Shown: positions 9,601-21,600 of the stretch, piece by piece
Layout of the letters: each line of letters starts with the position of its first letter
Position numbering within the stretch: the first letter of the stretch is position 1
Source of the DNA: Saccoglossus kowalevskii
Lineage: Eukaryota > Hemichordata > Enteropneusta > Harrimaniidae
Length of the DNA: 28,425 bases
Reading direction: 5' to 3'
Assembly: GCF_000003605.2 (NCBI RefSeq)
Contig: NW_003123406.1
Span: forward strand, 471,886 to 500,310
Made by a program: the position numbers and the translations under genes
The notes under the pieces: model-generated
Seen by the model: the letters and a program-made list of their open reading frames with translations, nothing else
Database searches by the model: none
Told to the model about the DNA's origin: nothing

Positions 9601-12600
9601 AATTATAAACAAAGTTATCAAATATATTTTATAAAATACATTGCAAAGTCATATTTCAATTTAGCTAAAATAAGTATCTGTTAACGATCGTCATTCACAG
9701 GTACGATGTATAAAACATATATTTACCAAACATCCAAATATTGGTTTAAGAAGTAACATAAAGTATTACATTTCTAACCCCAGGCCGAAGGTACATGGAC
9801 ATGTGGAAGCGGCTATGAACTGTCATTCAGCAAATGGATCCCAGGGCTACCCAACGACTTTACAAATCACGATTGTATGACATTATATTATATATCTAAC
9901 GAACAGTGGTCACGTGACTTGTGTACACGCAGTCATCCATTCATATGTGAATCGGAATGTTATGGTAAAAATACTATTTAAATGTCGTGTTCAGATGTAT
10001 CGCATCATGAATGAAGTGCAAGGCAGGATGCGAAATTTCCAATTATTTATTTATTTATTTATTTATTTTATTTTAGACATAGATGAATGTAACGCATACC
10101 TTCCATGCAAAAATGGTGGAATATGCAACAATACGGATGACTCGTACATCTGTAATTGTAGCGACACTGGGTACATTGGAAGAAACTGTCACATAGGTAA
10201 GTGTTTATATATCGCTAATTATTGATTATATTATGTTTCGATTTTTTAATGATTAATAACATATTGTTAAATTTCGAATAACTTATTGTTCTGTATTTCA
10301 GACATAGATGAATGTACCATGGACAGTCCATGTCAAAATAAAGGTATATGTACAAACACTGATGGATCGTATACATGTAACTGCAACAACACTGGATATG
10401 AAGGGATGCACTGTGACAAAGGTAATATATGACATTATTAGCTACAGCATGTTTCGACTGTGTGATTTACATTTAGTCTTTTGTTTGTGTAGTTAGGAAT
10501 GGGATGAGTATGCCGATTTATACGAATGTTATAATTATATGAATGATAACACTTTCAGCTACCCTGGTTCCAAACAATATACACTTAAATATAAACTAAA
10601 GAACATGTTGTATAATTATATATTCTTATAAAATGTGTGCTTTGTTATTACATTTGAATATAACTTTACCCTCGAGTATAAATTTCAACTTTGATTGTGT
10701 GATATCCACAATTGCTTTGTTAACAAATGCTTCTATGTTGAAGATATTGATGAATGTACCAGGACAAATCCTTGTCAAAATGATGGTGACTGTACTAATA
10801 TAGATGGATCTTATACATGTGACTGTAACAATACTGGATATGACGGGGAAAACTGTGAAGCCGGTAATAGAATATGTTTCTAATTATTGCTCGTAACATC
10901 TCAGTGTTGTTTAGTTAATTGTTGCTTAGCTGGTGTAAATATTAGTGGATGAGTCGGTCATACGATTGGTCGGTCTATTCAATCATTCATTAATGATTTG
11001 TTGATTAATAATACAGTGTATTTTTCTTTATTTCAGATATAGATGAATGTACCATGGACAGTCCATGTCAAAATAAAGGTATATGTACAAACACTGATGG
11101 ATCGTATACATGTAACTGCAACAACACTGGATATGAAGGGATGCACTGTGACAAAGGTAATATATGACATTATTAGCTACAGCATGTTTCGACTGTGTGA
11201 TTTACCTTTAGCCTTTTGTTTGTGTAGCTAGGATTGGGATGATTATGCTGATTTCTACGAATGTATAACATTATAACATATTATATGAATGTAATTATAT
11301 GAATGATAAACTTTTGGTCTAAGAACATAAAACATATCAGTTACCCTGGTTCGCAAACAATATACACTAAAATATGCACTAAAGCACATGTTGTAAAACT
11401 TTATATAATATTGCTTCATAATCGTGTAAATTTGTTTATTTCTGCATTCCAGATATAGATAAATGTGCCACTGAAAACCCATGTCAAAATAAAGGTGGCT
11501 GTACTAACATGAATGGGACATATATATGTAACTGTGATATTGGATATGAAGGAAAACACTGCGATACAGGTAAATGAATATATATATATGGGGGCCGCCA
11601 TCTTGAATACGGCATGACACTAAATGAGAGAAACAGGTTGTGAAACGCGTTATTCAGATTCCCGAAAATCAGGAAAAATGTCAATCTTTCACAGTCAAAC
11701 GTTGGGGTAATATTAAGCCAACCAGTAAAAAAATTCGGCCGAATTCGTCGTAGTTTTTTTGTGTGTGGAGAGATCCATTGAATACGAACACCTAATTGCA
11801 CAAAGAACATAAAAGGCTTTCCTGGGTTGCTTGAAACCAAAAATTGTCATTCCAACTCAGTAGCCAATCAACGACAGCCTTACAGTTAGATGAAAATTCG
11901 GTTCCCTGTAATTCGTCAAACAAACCATGAATAATCGTATAAAACTTTTTGAGTTATCAAAAGAAACTATCCTCAATATTACCAGTTGATATTTGTATCA
12001 AAGGAAATTCCCTTTGAATTACCAATGAAGAATAATTCCCACGGTTCATGTAAGTTTATAGATCATAAAGATGTATTGTGTACCGGAACAGGTCGGATTA
12101 CCAAATATCGTTTCAGACGTAGCTATCGTGAAACTCGGACGGGTGAACGTTTCTTTCCTACACGTTGTGAAGACATCACAGTTGTTATTAGATAAAAGGA
12201 TACCTAGTACCTAAAACTATCGCATGGCCCATATACAAAAATAAATTCGTGTGTTCTTCTATACAAACTCAACTAAGCCATAAACGAAATTACATATTTT
12301 ATATCCAAAACATTGAAAGATAAAATTTCGATATTTCGAAAAAACATGAAATACAATATGTTAATAATAAATTTAATGTTCGTATTAATCATTGTAACTG
12401 TAATTAAAATATAGCAACTGCAAAAAACAGTAATAATTTAAATTGCAGCTCTTACAGTTCATTCATACGAATGTTTTTGTCTGTTTGTCATTAGTATTAT
12501 TTAATATTATACACTAGGAAAAATTAAAACCATTTCAGATATTAATGAATGTGATGTCAGTAATCCCTGTAATTCCGGAGAGTGTATAAATACTCCTGGG

Positions 12601-15600
12601 TCGTATAAATGTGGTTGCAAGCTACTTGTACGAGGAGGACTTGAAGGTTTGTCGCAACCAGGTGTAAATATAATGGTGACATGTACATCCGGGTTAGAAG
12701 TAGAGGGCGCCCAGTCTGTTCAGTGCGAAAATGGACAATGGACTCCGCCTTTTCCAGAATGCACAGGTAGATTAATATTTTTAATGTTTTATATAGAATA
12801 AATGTAATAAATGTTGTTTTTTTATAAAATAATTGGCAGGTCCGAGCATGTTTTGAAAATCGTGCTATGTTCCCTTCCCTAGTACATATGGTTGGTAATT
12901 ACATTTCAAACAATTAAGTAATTAGTAAGGCCTAAGCATTACGTCCGCCCAAAACATGGCTACTATTGCCATAGCAGAAGGATCTGTATTTATATGATCA
13001 AACATTTTTTTTAATAATAAAGTATTGATTTACAATACCAGAACAACAAAAACATTGTACGGAAATTTGATTTCCATATAGAGAAATGTTATTTTCATTT
13101 ATTGTTTAATTTTTCTCAGATTACATGTAGAATAAAATAAATAGTTTATAGACTTTCATTTAAATGCTTTTGAAAATCCATGTCAGCAAAATTGGTAAAT
13201 TTCCTTTATAGCTGAACTATTGAATGCTGATGATTAACTTAACCAAGATTAAAAAATGAAAACCGCACATCAAGTATGATGACTGCTTTATATGTATTTT
13301 ATTTTATAATTTGCATTATTTTTAAAATGAAAATTTGACAAGCTGCTATGCAAATCTTGCTATGCTAAGTGTATCTGAGTACATCAATCACAACAAAGTA
13401 TTGTGAAAATTAAATATTTAAATTTGAACTTTACATATATAACTAATAAGCCAAACGGTTAATCTTCTCGTGCTGGGGTATATAAATTTCGTATTTTGCA
13501 GACATTGACGAGTGTTCTTCTGACCATTCACATGACTGTAGTGTTAACGAGGTCTGTATAAATACTATTAGCAGTTATGAATGTCATTGTAAAGATGGTT
13601 ATCATAGAGAAATCAGTGAATGCGTACCCACACTGGTGGAAACGAAACCAGTGCTGGAACAAGGTAATACTTATATATAATCACATTAATATGAAATATG
13701 TAGCTGACATGCAGACCAGAAGTACACTCAGAAGTAGCACAGCACGTCGAGATTGCGGTTCCATGTCGATCATTGTATTAGTATTACATCTACTTGTGTT
13801 AGGGAAACTTACAAATCCTCCCTAACACATTATCCACGTCAATGCCCATGTATATAAAGGTATACCCCAATAATAAGCATTTCAAGTTCTCCTTGTAGGG
13901 GTCGGTCTACACGTTTGCCCCGTGGACACGTCACTCGATAAGCAGTGGCCTGCGACAACGTCAATGAGTTATACTGCGTGGTTCAAATGCCCCAGTGAAA
14001 CAAAAGGTACGTGAATATTGAATAGACCATAATATCTGTCTGTGTATGGCGTTATTTTTTACAGAATAACAGAACAGGTTGTTAAATTACACACATATGC
14101 TATACACACATACGTAAACTCGTTGTTTATGGTGGCATATTTTTATTTTGTGCTTGTTTCTGTTGAAGGTGTAATGAGACGATACTGTAATGCCGATGGT
14201 AAATGGGAACGACCAGATACCTCAGACTGTAGATCCACTGTGTTGATGGAAATGTTTCTGAATGTATGGTGATAATATGTTCCATTATACAAGTAGATTC
14301 GTTGCGCACTGATCTGATTTAATAGCGAGAGATTATGTAAAACATATAGATTTCTATATTAATATTATTGTTATCATATTATTTCATACACAGGCTGTGA
14401 ATATAACTGATCCTGCCCAAGCAACAGTTATACTACGAAATGTTTCCAATATTATCCAGGCACAATGGCAACCTTTGAGTGGAGATGTGCATATGACAGC
14501 TCTTATTCTTGATAGTCTGTCTGTCAGTGATGTAATATGGGATACTCATAGTATAACAGTGTACATGAAGGTAATGCGTAGTGTGTATCTGGATCACGTA
14601 TTCCTCATAACAATATCTTTATAAAATTATATTTCTCATCAAAAACCTGGCACAACAGTCCAAGGACATCATTACTGTACAAGGAGTTATTTATCTTATT
14701 TTCAACTTGTTTATTGACAAGAACATGTTGGATGTCCGCTGATTCAGCTGCCACACAGTTGCGCTTTCGTGTGTTTACGTTCGATTTGTGCGTTTCATTT
14801 GTTTATAATCAGTTGCTGGCGGCGCCACCACCGTCGTCGTTGTTTTGAGCATCTGTATTGACAATATTGCTCTGATTTTCGCAGTAATCGAGTTTGTTGA
14901 ACCTGTCGGTATTTGGACTTTCAACATTTTGCATTTCGATGCCTAAATTTTCCACAATTCGGTCAGCCAGAATGGTATGTTTGCGTGATGCGACGTGCGC
15001 GCCATAACAGTAGAATATCAGTGTGATTTGCATAACATTGGATATATAGTGCTTTATTCCATTCTAAGTTAGAATTAGAATTAGATGACAATAACATTCA
15101 TTTCTAGGAATTTATCAACTTGGTTGATTATTTGATGGATCTGCAAACAGTTTGGACAGAACTACAAAAGGCAAGTAATATTTCTATGTATCTGTTATTT
15201 TTTTAATTGTTTACGGTACTTCACTAAACGTTTTCAGAGTACATGTTGTGTGATACACTCATCAGACCAAAATATTGTATATTAATTAGTATAATGTTTC
15301 ACCGTACGCTGCGGCTGCGTATTTTCATTAGTATTAGATGGCCAGTTACCAGATTATAACATGGTAGTGCCAAAGCGAACACGATTAAGAATGGATTCGT
15401 AATATCCAAAGTTTAGCCACATTTGTAAGGATTAATTTTAATATTAGTAGTATAATTGAAATTAAAGACCCTACAGCCTACACTATATGATGTTAGAACT
15501 TGTTGCACGGGGATATCCGATTTATATAATGGGATTCGACTGCGTCTTGCCAATTACTGCGTACACTCCTACCTTTGCCCTGATATTTAAACAATATTGA

Positions 15601-18600
15601 ATCTCCAAAAGCGCTGATATGACGCTGTAGTGATTCGTTATTGTTGTTATAAATCACCATCATCAAAATGAAAAAAAGTTGTTACATTTGGGGACTTTTT
15701 GTTGAAATGAATCCGAATGAATTTACAAACAGTGTTTTAAATTTGTGACGTCATAAACATTTTGGATTCTGATTTATGATAGTGGTAATTTGTAACAATT
15801 ATGGAAATCGATTCGTCCTTCATTTTCTTAATAATGATGTTGTTGGAATACCCATTATAGTAATATGGTATTCATTGTTATAACCATACTTAATGCAAAT
15901 GCAAATGAGCTAAAATAGTCCCTTCTATAGTTCTTTATAGTTTTCTTGGCAGTTGATGCACAATTTCAATTAATTCCCACAGTGCATTTTGACACTTTAT
16001 GTTGTTTAATGTTATAGTTATGCATATTTGAATATAAAAACCTCCAGATTACCAAAAGCCATGAAATAAATATGCAAATTAGTCACGTGTCCATGTAATA
16101 ATAATTTCGGTATTTTCACGGCAAATTATGTAAATGGGCCGTTTTCATAGTTGAGTGATGTACAGCTCAAAACCAAAGTGATATGCCTCTGCTAAAGCTG
16201 TAATTTGTGTGTTTTTTCTTCATAAATTGAGTAACAAATTAAATGATTGATGTATTGATCAAATTAAATACAAATCGTGTACTTTTTAAAGCATCAAAAT
16301 AAAACAATATGTTTGAAAATCGCCCTAGCAATGACCCGTGCTCTATGGGTCGAATATGTTAGTGTATATGTTCCCAAATTGAATGAAGACCTTATAGACA
16401 CCTGTTTATACATATCTAGCGCTATGGACCAAGAAATGGAATCTCTCTTCTTTTGGAGACTCTCGGACGTTTCGGCGATACTGTATATGACTTCATGGTG
16501 CTCACTGGAGAAAATATCACTCTCCCTGGTGAAAATATTGGTAAGAATAAAATAGTTACAAAATATTATTTTGTGCATTTTTTTATTTTTTACAGTATTG
16601 ACTGTAATCTCTTTTGTTAGATCTGTTTGGTAGGTTTGTTCTAGATGGTAGTCAGGTTGATATGGATTTTTTCCCTGGAAGAACTGAAAGATCATTGCAT
16701 CCAAACTCGTCTGTTCCTATGCCAACACTGAGCATATCAGCACATACAATACAAAGCTTGAACAGCACTAATCCAGGTAGATGTTTTTCCATATATTCGA
16801 AATTGTTGAATATATATAACTTATGGTAGACTATGTTAAATGCAGTGCACACTGTATATTGCAAAGTCCATCATTAAGTATGACCAATGTGACTGAAATC
16901 CAAGTCATGCTAATTACCCATCAGTATGACAGCGGCTTTTCGGTGCACTATATTTATAATAAACAGACAAAGTTGCTAAATTCAAATTTATTTAACAAAC
17001 CAGTATTTTAACAAGAATTCAAATATTTAACAGATCTTATATTATTGTGCGTTGAGGAAGAAAGAGGGGAGGGAGAGAGAGAAAATTATTTATTATAATG
17101 TGTGTCTTGTGTCTTTTATCCCATCTCAGTAATACATCCTTAGTATAATTTTTCTATTTCTACTATTATAGAAACACCACTAGGAGTAGTGACGTATATC
17201 TTTAAGTACCCAAATGGCGTCTTGCCTTCTATTACTGCGTCAAATCGGTGTGTAGTATACAATTCATTTTTTGTGTGTAAATCAAATTAAAGCGGGGAGT
17301 CGTCACCTGCGCATGCGTCAGATGGCCATAGCGTGTCATTATTTACAAACAAGCGTCTACCTAAGAGCGTTTTTAGCGTGTGTTTTTATCGTAGCTTGGG
17401 ACTCAATTCCCACGCGTGCGCAAGTGACGACCCTCCCGCTTTAAACATATATAAATGTCTCACTGTGATAAACAACCAAGGAGTTGGTGATGAGTACATA
17501 CTGTTGCACACCAATAATGAAATGTTTTTTTTTTATGAATGTAATCATCATGAATTACGCAGTGAAGGAACATAATTTAATTGTCTTCATTTTTAGCCCG
17601 AAGAAGCGGGAGTGGGTCAAGTCAATTACAGCTGTCAAGAAGGTAATTGAAGTAAACACCGCTGTACTATCAGTATCTGTTTATCCAACATCCGTCCGTG
17701 ATATTCTGCCTGGTATGGAGGATGTTGTTAAAATGAAATTATATGAGATCAAGGTTAGTCATTTATTTGTAAGCAATATCATACATATTGTTGATATGCT
17801 CACGGTTAGTGACACGAATAAGCGTTTTACTACACAAGCTCCATTAATGATTGACTTCTATTTTTATGTGAATAATGTAAGTTATGTGCAGAGTACAATC
17901 AGTGAGGAATTAATTTCAAAAATATAATTGACATATACTGGACCTAATCTCCCTAAATTGGTGGCGTGTGTCGCTGTAAAGTCATATTATAGTCCAGGTA
18001 AATGTATATGAAATTGCATCTCCAACAGGATGGATACAATCCGATTTGTTCATACATGAATTTGGATGCACGTTATGGGTAAGCATATATATATATATAT
18101 ATGTAGCAGATACATATAATAGTTATAGGTTATATGATGGTAATTATAACTAATATATAATGACGTAATATAATGTTTCCTAGTTATTTAAGATTTTCAA
18201 TATGAAAACAGTAATAACCGACAGTGCGTTTTATTGCATTTTCATACACTCCTCATTTCTCTTTCAAGGATATGGGAATCGTCGAGCTGCATCATGATTC
18301 ATGACGGAATAGATGAACTGTGGCAGTATACTGATTGTCAGTGTAATCGGTTTGGCAGCTTTGCTGTTATCATGACTATCGGAGAGCCACTGGTGGTATG
18401 TAAATGAAAAAAATTGCAATGCTCATGTCTGTATACATTGTGGCAAGGTGTTCCAACTATTTTATTTTTCGACATTTGATGTAAGAACTCTCGTCGCCAT
18501 CCTCTACAAATCCGATATTTATTTACAAATACATCCATCTGCAATATCTTGTACTAAATAGCTCTTTTGAAACATTATTTAGTTAGCTTCCACCGTATGT

Positions 18601-21600
18601 ATATTGTTAGACGGTATGATTGTAATGTAACAAATTGTTTCCTGGTTGAAATATTACACTGAAAGTTATCCGTATCTATGATTACTACTTGGTATAAGCC
18701 GTCGCACTTGTTGGCAAAAAACGGTCGTTCGCATCAGAATATAAAATAACGGCATTGTATGTTGTTGTTGATTACGAGCTATTGCTGATCGATGAGCGAC
18801 ATACATTCGCACGCTGGTTTTGGTAACAAACGACGAAATATAGCATGAGATAAACCTTATTTTACCACGTAAATTTCATATTTCAGTCTTTTCTGGAGTC
18901 CGGTATCGATGTAATCACAACAATTGCGGGTGTATTATCTGCTGTAATGATTTTTATGACGTTTGTCATGCTGTGTATTCCCAGGTGAGTGATTGATTGT
19001 TATATATCATTGCAAATACGAATCTTGCTAGTGATGTGTGTGGTATATACTAACATATATATGTATCTTACAAGTTACACTACCTATTTTGCAGCTGGAA
19101 TGTGTATTCTGTTCCCTTTGATTCTGAACTATACGTTTTATTGGGGATTTTTGCAATATAAAATCACGTGATTCTTTAAATACAGTTGTATTGTAGAACT
19201 ATGACGTTCTTGATGCACTATACGCTGCTGGTCAATTCTATGTGGATGTTGAATACGAGTATCCAGCTGTTAGCAAGAATGAAGCTGTATGTTTATCAGT
19301 CGACTGCTGCAAGGTACGATACCCGTTCTTTTCTCATATGACAATATTGACAGTTATCCATTACTGTAGAATCGTCTGATTAATGGGGTACAGCTTCACG
19401 AGTCATATTCGAAATACCATATGATCGTTGCATTACCTAAATTCTTGTTTTATTTGTGTATTATTGTTTACAGAGTTGTTTATTTCGTTTCTGGATGGGC
19501 AGTTCCATTAGTCATTGTGTGTGCTTGCTTCTATAGCAATGTATCGTCATACGAAAAAGCAAACAGGTTAGAATTTAGCAGTTATTGCTCATATCAGACC
19601 TATTACCTACAATAATTTTTATTTGTATATATATTGGTTCTTGCGAAAAGTCTGTATAAAGTAGTAGAAAGAACACGTCAGAAGTATTTATCACTGATAT
19701 TATTTCGTTATATATATTTATAGTTGTTGGATTAATAAACAGACTGGCCATTTAATGTTATCGGAAGGTATAGCAACAATGATCATCACAGTAAGTAAAA
19801 TATATGTGGACAAGGTTTCAACCCATTATTCAAGTTTAGTGATGTTTGTAGGTTATCAACATATTATATATACAATGTAACTATACTGAAATAGGTGTTG
19901 TAATCAAAACACACGTCGGTACTAACACACAAACACAACTGGAAATATTAACAGTTTATTTTGGAATTCATTCATTTGCTGGTTAGTCACAATCAATATT
20001 CTCTCAATAAAGCAATAATTGGCACAACATAGATTTCAACGTGATAGTAAGTAATACTGCAATCCAAATGATATGTTACCTGTAACGTTTTGAACATTTT
20101 TGTTTGCAGATTGCATCAATAATACTATCATTGGTATACTATAACTTCAGTGAGTTTGCAGGGAATAAGTGGGGAATTGAGGAACAGAAGTTATGGTGAG
20201 GTTTATAAATTATTAGTTCAGATTCACAAAACAAAATTACCATATATAGCTCGATATCTGTTGATTACATGTTTGTCGAAGTAAACTTTCTTTTGAAATA
20301 TCTCTCCCAGGCAGGAAATCCGATCCACTATTTTGCTAACAGCTTCTTTCACAGTTTGTCGCGTGGCCGGTTTCATCGTGGGAAATGGATCTTCTACCTT
20401 GGCAATTAAGTATGTGTTTGCCGGAGCTATATTTGTCGAGGTAAACATAATGACTCTTTTCGACGAGTGTAATGAGTGGCAAACGTTTGATTAAAACTCT
20501 TCGTTAATACAATGTTGAGTTGTGGAGTGTTGTTGTTCTTATATTATAAACATTTTTATGTAATTATTTTGCAGGGATCAGTGGTGTTTTTGTGCTTCAT
20601 TGCCATAAATAACGAGGTTTGTTCTACAAATAGATACTGATACTTACAAACGTTCCATGTGAAACGATATATATATATATATATATATATATAGTTTTTC
20701 TTAATAACAATATGTTAGAGTTTATTGTCTTTATCAATCTCCAGTTATTGAAAGGTATTAACATCAAATGGTTCATGGGTGATGCTGATTATAAGTTCGC
20801 TTGGCAAGAGTTTCAGAGAAAAGAAGCATCGCGATTGGCTGTTCGTAAAGAAAACAATCAACGTACAAGGAAGTTGTTGCGTTTAAAGCAGGAAGCTGAA
20901 ACAAAAAGACTATTTGCAGCTAGACAACGATCCAATAGAGTGGTCGATCTCTTCACACATGTGAGTAAACGCGATTAATACTAATATTCACAATACCTGT
21001 GTAAATTTAGAAACACATAGTTATTCACAACTATGTAGGTATATAAATTAGGCATATAAATATACAATGTCAGGATTAAAAATTAATTAGTCGCCACATC
21101 CGTCATTCGTACTTAAACAAAACAGAATGTCTAGAATACAAGTTACTCGTAACTGACGAATTACTTGGCGGTCTAACGAACGAGTTTATGGTATATACTG
21201 AAATGGCTTGCATGGATACATGACGAATTGGCGCGGTCGTGTGCAATTTTATAAGCATAAGTTGTACATTAGTGAATCCACATTAATGCTATTACTGTCC
21301 TAGTAGTACTAGTAATAGGTCAAACTAGAAACGTGAAGTCCCATCTTTGTTTAAGTCGACGTGGTGTTTAGTCTAGAGTGACCTATATACAATTCAGTAA
21401 TGACATTTCCAAGGAGAGCTCGGAATAAATTACTACATAAACTATACAAATTGCATTTATTCTGCTGTAAAATAAATAAGATTATATCGTTTGACCTATA
21501 CCACAATATAGTGTCTAGATTGTTATGAGTCACTTTATTATATATTATATATAGTTACTTTATTGATGAATACTTGCTACGAGGATTACATCATTGTAAA

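Larger units (their letters stand above)
10302..11412 (+). repeat. Tandem duplication of EGF exon plus intron (735-base period)
   Basis: 10302 to about 10640 and 11037 to about 11412 are homologous. The exon part is nearly identical; the intron part begins identically (GTAATATATGACATTATTAG) and then collects substitutions and indels until similarity fades near TACCCTGGTTC and the ACATGTTGT block. The homology begins almost exactly at the exon start. Confidence 0.9.

Noticed and set aside
14809-15033. 74-codon minus-strand frame inside the GAIN intron
   Set aside because: No recognised motif and no clear splice or promoter signals; it may be part of an insertion.
16277-16555. 92-codon + frame over the GAIN exon
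   Set aside because: It is the wrong frame: the GAIN pattern and phase-compatible splice sites lie in another frame (16420-16540).
18989-19171. 60-codon hydrophobic frame covering the TM1-TM3 intron, considered as TM2
   Set aside because: Its phase does not fit the TM1 donor at the good acceptor, and its use would leave an impossible 30-base intron before TM3. It also lacks TM2 consensus residues.
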